From NCBI GenBank assembly GCA_001599915.1, contig BCIG01000004.1:558001-622000 (forward strand): DNA of 64,000 nucleotides. The letters run 5' to 3'. The DNA comes from Symbiotaphrina buchneri. Taxonomy: Eukaryota; Ascomycota; Symbiotaphrinales; Symbiotaphrinaceae. The position numbers and the translations under genes were made by a program. Below are positions 56,096 to 64,000 of the stretch, one piece after another (positions within the stretch are counted from its first letter, which is position 1; every line of letters starts with the position of its first letter). Below the pieces are notes generated by a model. It ran no database searches. It was not told where the DNA came from and worked only from the letters and a program-made list of their open reading frames with translations.

Positions 56096-56785
56096 CTAGG
56101 ATGCCTCATTCGGCAACAAGAACTCCTTCTCTTGTTGCATGAGACCGCAGCAGTGACAACAATATGAAGTGAGGCAGTCGCTCGCACTGCCGCCCTCGAT
56201 ATTTCGGCTTCGTCGGATACTTTGACGATCCATCATCGGGAGGATCCAGGCAAGCCCGCAGTGCGCAAGGCCCCAGTAAGCCAAGCACTATGGAGGTTCA
56301 GCGGAGCTCTTCAACACCTGCAGCGACGGCAGTCTAAATGGACCATCCATGTAGACTTACAGAACCATTGAGCGGGCTATAACTCCGAAGCTCGGGATCC
56401 TCAAGCCGAGTATGTGTCTTGCCAAAGAGGAAGCATGGGCACCAATATGCCATGCAGCCTATATAGTATCAGCCATGGGATAGACGACCATGTCTGTTGA
56501 CACAGGATTGTCCAGATACGTACAGACGTCTGTTGGTTTACAACAGTCCCATAGCGAATAGCGCCACGGCCGCGGGCCGGCGTGGACATGCCCTTCCGCT
56601 GGATACGTTCCAATACTCTTCTCTGGTTGTGGTGTGTACATGAGTTGTTGTGTGGGGACATAGGCCTCTTGCATCGGTTCAGGGCTCTGATACGTCCCTT
56701 GAGTTGGTGAGGCAGCGTGATATGAGAGAGCCACAGGAGCGACTCCTTGATCCATTGGACCAGGAGTGTTGTTGTTTTCGGCCAT
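56096..56785 (-). CDS. PLAC8-family cysteine-rich protein
   Basis: Exons: 56785-56524, 56458-56361, 56287-56096; 552 nt, 183 residues. The N-terminal ~75 residues are Pro/Gln/Tyr-rich and disordered. From residue ~80 the PLAC8 domain runs W-R-Y-S-L-W-D-C-C-K-P-T-D-V-C-C-M-A-Y-W-C-P-C-F-L-F-G-K-T. It continues in exon 2 with H-T-R-L-E-D-P-E-L and in exon 3 with C-L-A-Y-W-G-L-A-H-C. The second Cys cluster is D-C-L-T-S-Y-C-C-H-C-C-G-L-M-Q-Q-E-K-E. Family members sit at the plasma membrane and include plant cadmium-resistance and fruit-weight proteins; fungal roles are poorly known. Each intron falls between cysteine groups, so no single frame shows the domain. Splice joins give an exact multiple of three. 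Confidence 0.85.
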
Positions 56786-57886
56786 TGCGTGCCACTTGAT
56801 CTGATGTAGACGTTTCACTGACGAAAGGTGTAATAAGATTTAGGAAAACCGCAAGACATACACAGCTTGCAGTGTGATAACAGCGTGAGAAAGGAAAAGG
56901 GTATATCCGTGAGGCTGGAAAAGCAGACGCGTGGAACAAGGAAAATGAAAATGAAAAGTAGTTCGATGAAGGAAGAAGTCCCATTTATGTGGAAATTGAT
57001 CGAGCGCGTCGAGAACCTCATCCGTCAACATCGTGCTTTGATATTGCTTGGGGGCGGCTTGAGTGGGCTGATAGACTAGCCTGTGCCGGTCAGGGGGGTC
57101 TCGTCTAAGGTTCGCACATAAGTTCCGCAACAGTCCAAGCATATGCGGGATCGGCGTGAGGAATCCCTGCTGTTGCTCTCTCCGTAAGGAAATCATCATG
57201 ATAGGGAGTCAATTTGGGACCAATAATAAGCGTGGAGTTGCACGACCACATGGAAGAGAGATGGTGAAGAAGCATGAAGCAAGTCTGCGGACGATTGGCG
57301 GCCGTCGGTTTTCGGCGCACTTCAAAATCCCGATTGGAAGGTAATCACGGAGACATGTGAAGACATGTTCCTGGAAATTGTCAATAGCCATGAATAACAA
57401 ATCAGATTTCGATTTCTGAAGATGTCATGGGTCGTTGCTGTGCCGCTCTGTCTATTAGAGGACAAGTAGTTGCACGTGTTGTAGTGCTTCCAGGGTGTGG
57501 GTTTCCCTATGGAGTAGACTTTTGAAAATTTTGATGAGATCCCAAGGCCAACCCGCATCATTGATCGCACATAGGAACGCGTTCAATGATGGCTCTTCCA
57601 TAGGGACCAGACTGTGGCTTGAACGAGAGGATAGGATTTTATGCGTTGGGCAAAGGAGGAATGCACAAGGCTGAACTCAGCGAGGCCCGAGGCGGAGCCT
57701 AGAATGAGCGGAGACGCTATGCCTTATCAACACTAGCTCATGCCAAGATGTATCAAGCTCCACTAGATCGTCACTGTGAAAATGCATTGACCGAATTTCG
57801 AGAAAAGCCGTCACAGCGCCAATCGTCGCAACATCATGCTCGCATCCAGGCTACCTTTCTCCACATAACTAACCGCCCTAGCAATC
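56786..57886. other. Divergent intergenic region between PLAC8 gene and TRM4
   Basis: 1101 bases with overlapping small frames on both strands and no coding-like one. It should contain both promoters. No repeat or RNA gene seen. Confidence 0.45.
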
Positions 57887-60879
57887 ATGGGCAGGCGAGG
57901 ACGAGGAGGTCGTGGTGGTCGCGGTGGCCGCGGTGGCCGCGGAGGTGGCCGGCGCGGCGAGCGCAGAGACTATGAAGAGGTGGTGAAGCAGAACGAAAAG
58001 TTCGAGCGATACTACAATGGATTGGGCGTCCTGGATGAAGCTGAAAAGGAGCAGTTTTGGGAGGCTATGAGGCGTGATCTTCCCAATAGCTTCCGATTTA
58101 CGGGGTCCAAAGGGTCAGTAGAGTCTAGCCCATGTGGTTGCGCCCATGCTAATCTGCAGCTCCAGACATGCACTGTCTGTACAGCAACGTCTAAAGGAAC
58201 ACTACATCCCCCAGATCACATCAATTGAGTTTGACGGCCAGCTAGTCGAGCCGCCGAGACAGATATCATGGTTTCCAGACCAACTGGCCTGGGATATGAC
58301 AACCCCGAAAGGCGTCATTCGCCGGTTTCCTCCATTCGCTTCGTTCCAGAAGTTCCTAGTCTCGGAGACAAGTGTTGGAAACATCAGCAGGCAAGAGATT
58401 GTCAGCATGATCCCGCCACTCCTGATGGACATCAGGTCCAACATGGCCGTATTGGACATGTGCGCTGCTCCTGGCAGCAAGTCCGCACAACTGATTGAGA
58501 TGGTACATGGAGGGGAGGAGGCGCGAGTCCGGACGTTCATGCGGAAGCTTGCAGCAGCTGAAGGCCGAGAAATGAGCCCTGACGGCAGAGAGATTGAACT
58601 CGAGCTAGATCAGGTGACTGAAGATGAGGATTACTCGGACGATGGCAGATCCACAGGATTGCTGATTGCGAATGACGCCGACGCGAAGCGGGCTCATTTA
58701 CTCGTGCATCAGATGAAACGGCTCAACTCGCCGAATCTTATCGTCATGAATCATGATGCAACAATGTTTCCGTCGATCAAACTACCTGGCGCTGGACAAC
58801 ACAACAAATACTTGAAATTTGATCGCATCCTGGCTGACGTTCCTTGTTCGGGGGACGGAACTGTTCGAAAGAATAGAAACGTCTGGAAGGAATGGAAGCC
58901 TGGCAACGCGCTCGGACTCTATACTGTGCAACACCGTATCCTCGTCCGTGCGCTCCAGATGCTGAAAGTGGGTGGCCGTGTTGTCTACTCCGCTTGCAGT
59001 ATGAATCCTGTTGAGGATGAGGCTGTCGTAGCAAGTGCTATTGATCGGTGTGGAGGAATGTCCAAAGTGGAGTTGAAAGACTGCAGCGAGGCGCTCCCTG
59101 GGCTTAAACGACGTGCAGGCTTGAATAGCTGGAAGGTCATGGATAAACAGGGCACAATCTGGGATTCATGGGAGGAGGCAAAGAAGAATAACCTTGAGCG
59201 CCTCGTGGAAGGAATGTTCCCTCCAAAGCAGGCAGAGGGGTCCGACCGGATACCCCTGGAACGATGCATGCGATTATACCCTCATCTGCAGGATACTGGA
59301 GGTTTCTTCATCGCGGTCCTGGAGAAGAAAGCCGAGATTAAAGCAAGACCTGAGTCGGAAAGCAAAAAATCCGCCCCCAAACCTGCACTTATTGCAGTGG
59401 TCGATGAACTAGAAAATAAACCGGTCAATGGCGACTCTACGGTAGCTGATAAGATCGAGGCGTTGGATGAGCTGGCACCTCCACAGGGCGAGGGATACGA
59501 GGATCCTTCCCCAGCAGCTCGGCAAAACCAGGAAAATAGCCCCAGTGTCGATATATCTGAGCGTAAACACACGCTTCACGACGCGGAAGAGGTCGAGGAA
59601 GTCGCTTCCAAACGTCTCAAGACTGATGTCGCTGAAGAGTCAGACACAGTGCTGGAGGCTGGCGAAAGATTAGTGCATTACCCACCGCCTCCAGCGGCGG
59701 AACCTGACCGTCCAACTGAGCTGTCGATACCAGCGCCCACGAAGAACAGGAATCAGCCGATGGAAGAACCGTTCAAATTTCTGTCGCCGGAACACGAGGA
59801 ACTGCTTACCATCTACAAATTTTACAACCTTGCGGAACGTTTTCCCAGAGATCGCTTCATGGTCCGTAATGCCGCTGGATATCCTTCAAAGACGATATAT
59901 TTCACATCCTCCCTCGCAAAGGATATTTTGACCGAGAACGAGGGTAAAGGCATGAAGTTCATCCACTGCGGTGTCAAGATGTTCATGAAGCAAGACGTAC
60001 AAAAGGCGGACACATGCCGATGGCGTATCCAGATGGAGGGTCTACCAATTGTGGAGGCTTATGTGGGAGAGGAGAGGGTTGTTCGGCTATACAAGCGGCC
60101 AACACTACAGAAGCTGCTGAAAGAGATGTTCCCGAAGGTGGCAGGTGATGGATGGAAAGAGCTTGGAGAGATTGGTGAAAGAGCCCTCAACCTTCAGCCT
60201 GGCTGCTGCGTATTGCGGGTCGAGACCAGCGATGCAGAAGACGGATTCAAGTGAGCCTTACATTGCTGGTTTTTGTTATCTTGTTCTCGTGGCTGACAGG
60301 TATTATAGGGAACGCATGGTGCTGCCACTGTGGCGTAGTCTAGCTTCGCTCAATCTGATGCTTCCGAAAGAGGAGCGGAGGTAGGTGACCTTGAAATCAT
60401 GTCTTAATGGCAGCCTTGCTAATAAATATCACAGAGCCATGCTGCTCCGTATCTACAACGACGACTCGCCTCTCGTAGACAACAGCCCCGGAGGAAACCG
60501 CAAAGCGGCGGCGGAAAAGCCGGCGGCCGATAACGACGTTCCTATGGTCGACGACGGCGTCGACGTACCAACAGAAGAGACGGGCGATATCGACCAGAAA
60601 GCGGAAGCGGACGCCGACTCCGATGGCGGAGCCCCACTCCCCGAAGAGCGCGTGGGCGCCGCGGGCGTACCGATATCAAACCCTCCGGCTACGGACGAGC
60701 AAGAGACCATAGCCGAAGCGATGGACTTGCTGGCTAAGGATGCGCCGTCGTCTCTCGAGCAGGCTGATATCCAGAGAGAAGATGAGGTGCGCGCGGAGCT
60801 GCAGCATGAGGCCGATACGACCAAGGAGATTGCGCCGGGGGTGACGGATGAGGAGGATGTGTTCAATACCACGGTATAG
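57887..60879 (+). CDS. NCL1: tRNA (cytosine-5) methyltransferase Trm4/Ncl1
   Basis: SAM-dependent enzyme that makes m5C at several positions of tRNA; nuclear. Exons: 57887-58113, 58166-60250, 60309-60380, 60435-60879; 2829 nt, 942 residues. The N-terminus is a Gly/Arg repeat (M-G-R-R-G-R-G-G-R-G-G-R) typical of RGG nucleic-acid binders. The NSUN core has V-L-D-M-C-A-A-P-G-S-K-S-A-Q-L (SAM site), L-A-D-V-P-C-S-G-D-G-T with Cys303 and Y-S-A-C-S-M-N-P-V-E-D-E with Cys353. The 50-residue spacing equals that of yeast Cys260 and Cys310. R-R-F-P-P-F-A-S-F matches the family entry to the core. An acidic, low-complexity C-terminal extension (last exon, A-E-A-D-A-D-S-D-G-G) is longer than in yeast. A conserved C-terminal domain (K-F-L-S-P-E-H-E-E-L) precedes it. 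Confidence 0.95.
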
Positions 60880-61244
60880 GGGAGCTCCTCTCCTCCCATC
60901 GCAAAGGGCTTGGGATTAGCGGCTTTGAAGGTATCACTTCAGTTTTAGGGGTATATAGAGGGAGAACGGAATGAAAAGTTGTGCTCTCTATTGATGGAGC
61001 ACTGGTAAAAGTACATGTTATCTATTTCTCTGACCTTGTATTGCCCGAGGTGTTTGCCCACTGTGACCGTCAAGTCTTTCATAGCCCCGCGCTTCTGGTT
61101 CCGAAGAGGCCTCTCTCGTTCCACGTCTCCCATACCGACTCTAGCTTCCCGTCAATGGCCGTTTCCAAGGGCCACCCTTCACTGCCCCACGTCGTCAAGA
61201 GGATTCTGAATAAGTTGTCTATTCTTGAAGAACTTCTACCCCGT
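60880..61244. other. Convergent 3' flanks of TRM4 and the nucleotidase gene
   Basis: 365 bases between two stop codons. I see no feature beyond the expected 3' ends. Confidence 0.5.
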
Positions 61245-63391
61245 TCATGTCTTATCGTCATCCTTTATCACAATCCTCCCCTCCAACTTCGGCGCAATAC
61301 CTCTCGTCCAATGCGGCAGAAACTCATCATCATGGTCGCCGACCAACTCGACATTCTCATGCCTGACCCCCGCGAGCCGCATCCACTTCCTCGTGACCTG
61401 CCTGGCGAGGACATTGCGTCTCTCCTGATCCTGTACTTCCGGATTCACCGGCTTGAGATGAGTATCGCTCTCGTCGTCCGAGTCCGAGTCCAGCGGGTGA
61501 CCGTCCACATGGATCTTATTCTTCTTCGCGCTGCCCGTCCGTGAGTGTTTTACTGCCGCGGGCGGTGGGCGGTTCATGTGATTCGGTTCCTTGACCCAAC
61601 CGTTCTCCGCGATCTGCGCGTGCACGTCTCCCAGGTGCTTCTGCAGGCTTTTGCTCAGGCGGCACCATCGGCCCAGCACCTTCAGCTCCATGAAATACTG
61701 CCGTAGTATCGTGCTGATCAGCACGCCGTTCTCCTCGGCCACGATCTCCTCGGCGGCGCCGCCTGCGCTCTTCACGAGCAGAGAATCGTAGCCGTCTTTG
61801 CCGCGACCCATGTAGCCGCGCGTCGCCAGCGTGTACATCTTTTCAGGATCTAGAGGAGCGCCGTCGATCTCCACCCAGAGGATGCGGGAGCCAGACGGCG
61901 CAGAGGGGGAGAAGGCGAAGCGGATGTTGGAGACTTGCGGAAAGCGCCCTTCCAGTGCCGGGAGCTTTGAGACTGCATTTTCGAGTGCTTCAAAGATGGC
62001 TTGGCCCGTCACACGAAGGACCACGACGGGGTCCTCGAAGGGGAAGCAGTTGAGTATGTCTTTGAGATACAGAATCCCTGGCGGATATACTTGATCGCCG
62101 CGGATGGTGCCACCGGCCATGATGGCGCAGTCAGCACCGTAGTAATAGCGCATCAGATCCGAGACGAAGTTGCCAAGATTAGACTCCCGTGTCCGAACAG
62201 TAGTGAAGCGGCCGTCGAGAGGGGACGCGGTGTAGCCGATCGGCTTTTCAAGTTTGGACTTCAAACTATTGGACAGGTCGTTCAATAAAGCCACCATTGA
62301 CGGTTCCTCTGGAATGGAAGATACTACGTCTCGTCTGATGATGTCAAAGTCCCAGCCAGAGCCTTGCTCTTTCCGCCGCGCCTCGATGTAACTTAGTTGC
62401 TTGAAATCAGTGCCAGACCTAAGGACATGCGTGCCATTGATCAGGCTATGGCTATAGTAGTGGTCATGGCCACCTAGTATAATATCGACCAGGCCTGGAG
62501 GGACATCTTCTGCTAGCTTGTTGTCGTTCGGTTCTCTCATATGAGTGAGAGCAACGATCATCTCCGCGCCATCTTTCTTCAGCTGCGGAACAAGATCTGC
62601 TGCCGCTTTCGCCGGAGGGATGGTAATAAGGTTTGGCGGAAGCGAATTGATTGTCTCGAGCCATTCTCGCTCTGCTAGTCCTATGATACCAACCTTGATC
62701 CCATTTGACACGGTTAGGATGATGGTCTTCTCGCAGTTTGCAAGAGCGACGCCTTCTCCCAGAGCAGGGTCTAACACATTGGCCAAGAGCCATGGAAAGT
62801 TGCACTTTGATCGTAAATGGCGAAACTGGGCAACGCCAAAGTCAAGATCATGGTTCTACTGTTCGGTCAGTCATGTGCTTCAAACAATCCGGTAGTCCAG
62901 GGATTGTGCGGAGTCAAGGTGGCTCGCGGCGACAGGATTTGATGGCGCTGTTGATATAAGAACAGAAACCCAGAGGGTAAAAAAAGGGCAAAGGAAACTT
63001 TTAAGAGAAGAGGCATGAATAAAGAATACCTGAAAATTAAGATATCGGGACATATAATGATTATAGGGGTAGCCGTACTCACACCGACACAAGCCACATC
63101 TGTACCCAGGTTATTCAGGACAGGAACCATATGCCTGCCTTTTGTCACGCTGGACTCTATGCTTGGATTGAAGGCATCACCAGAGAAGAAAGTCAGCAGC
63201 TTTGGCTGATCTGCATATTCGGGAGCGGAGCGATAGTGGTCGACCAAAGTCTTGAAGCGGGCAATGCCGCCAACGGGCTCAGCAGATTCAGCCTCGACAT
63301 GGTAGACATCGTTGTAGTGCAGCAGTCGCAAATCTAGCGGGCCAGTACGGCCGGATGCAAATGTGGTTGACTCGGACCGGATCTCTGCCAT
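61245..63391 (-). CDS. 5'-nucleotidase/metallophosphoesterase family protein
   Basis: Two-metal phosphoesterase of the UshA/5'-nucleotidase superfamily; likely substrate a nucleotide or similar phosphoester. Exons 63391-63083 and 62855-61245; the intron is 227 nt, the longest I assign. Joined 1920 nt, 639 residues. Metal-binding motifs in order: L-H-Y-N-D-V-Y-H, F-F-S-G-D-A-F-N-P-S, then G-N-H-D-L-D-F-G (split by the intron after Gly), A-L-T-H-M-R and L-G-G-H-D-H-Y-Y. The C-terminal nucleotide-binding domain has S-N-L-G-N-F-V-S-D-L-M-R and G-G-T-I-R-G-D. About 130 extra charged residues follow. No signal peptide or GPI tail is evident, suggesting an intracellular enzyme, unlike the secreted relatives. 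Confidence 0.92.
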
Positions 63392-64000
63392 GCTGAGCTA
63401 AGATCACTTTAAAGCGCGTTTCCTCTCTCCTGCGTGCAGATCATCCAGGTGAAACTAGGGCAGACGTTTCACGGATAACACGGTTCCCTCGCGCGCATCC
63501 TGTACGTATTCTGTACTGTACGCGTGTACCTGTATTCCGAAGATAAGTTGATAAAATATACTTAGCCAAAATGCAGCTTGCCAAGAAGACGACGAGTGGA
63601 TTAAGTTCTAGCACTTATCCCAGCACGAAGATGGAACTGCGGTGAAGGAGGTCCTGCTGCTTGATATCAATCCTGAAGAAGTACTCTGTACCTAGGTACC
63701 CTGCAAGCGGAATCCGGCGAGCCGGCAGTGGTTGAATCGAATTATGATGGCATCGATAAAATGACATGAGGTACCTCGCTTGGCGCTTCGTCAGTGCCTG
63801 TGCTTAGGTACCTTTAGCCGTTAATTTAGCCTTGCGTCTGACAAGCAAGCAAGGCTCGCACCTCAGGTTTTTGAGAGAGAATTTAGGGTAATATTCACAT
63901 GCGTCCGCTAAGGATTGCTTGTCTTCTTTTTTGAGTAAATTCAGGGCTCCTTGTCTGGGACCCACCCCACCCTTTTCTATACGCGGACCGACAACCTACT
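63392..64000. other. Promoter side of the nucleotidase gene; no gene seen
   Basis: 609 bases to the window edge. It holds three GGTACC palindromes, each inside AGGTACC (about 63694, 63769 and 63808). No coding-like frame. Confidence 0.45.

Overview
This is about 64 kb of nuclear DNA from a filamentous ascomycete (Pezizomycotina). The signs are dense genes with many short introns (about 45-110 nt, GT-AG, CT-A-A-Y-like branch sites), families typical of moulds (acuH-type carnitine carrier, GH10 xylanase, a Zn2Cys6/homeobox/C2H2 regulator, PLAC8 and CYSTM proteins) and no operon structure. Protein resemblance makes Eurotiomycetes my best guess, but that is an inference. Exon structures were assembled by hand from splice signals. 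For intact genes the joined exon lengths are multiples of three and agree with family size where I know it.

Layout. 1-7.6 kb: divergent pair of the 5' part of RAD3/XPD helicase (minus) and the full listerin E3 ligase LTN1 (plus). 8-11 kb: a possible broken small tail-anchored ORF and a secreted serine-rich mucin-like protein. 11.9-16.1 kb: RAD6/UBC2 (minus), mitochondrial acetyl-CoA acetyltransferase (plus), a disordered hypothetical protein (minus). 17.2-23.6 kb: carnitine/acylcarnitine carrier (plus), ALG1 mannosyltransferase (minus), MSC2-type zinc transporter (plus). 24.2-33.3 kb: TFIIIC 90-kDa-like subunit and three hypothetical membrane proteins. 33.9-40.2 kb: mitochondrial DEAD-box helicase, GH10 xylanase behind an AT-rich block, CYSTM-like protein. 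40.5-48 kb: short-chain dehydrogenase and FAD monooxygenase (minus) and a large membrane protein. 48.9-56.8 kb: epoxide-hydrolase-like enzyme, a MITE, a triple-domain transcription factor, a class II aldolase-like protein and a PLAC8 protein. 57.9-63.4 kb: TRM4/NCL1 tRNA methyltransferase and a 5'-nucleotidase-family protein.

Functionally it is mostly housekeeping: DNA repair and ubiquitin (XPD, RAD6, LTN1), RNA metabolism (TFIIIC, MSS116-like, TRM4), acetyl-CoA and acyl transport (thiolase, carnitine carrier), ER functions (ALG1, MSC2). The accessory layer is the mucin, xylanase, SDR, monooxygenase, hydrolase and aldolase genes. I see no CRISPR, no rRNA or tRNA and no complete secondary-metabolite cluster.

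The most notable observations are: a 465-bp MITE with about 52-bp inverted repeats and a perfect 9-bp target duplication; a 22-bp tandem duplication that overruns the likely old stop codon of the xylanase; three separate places where a coding-like reading is exactly one base short; a 10-nt micro-exon in XPD; and a GC-AG intron in the thiolase.
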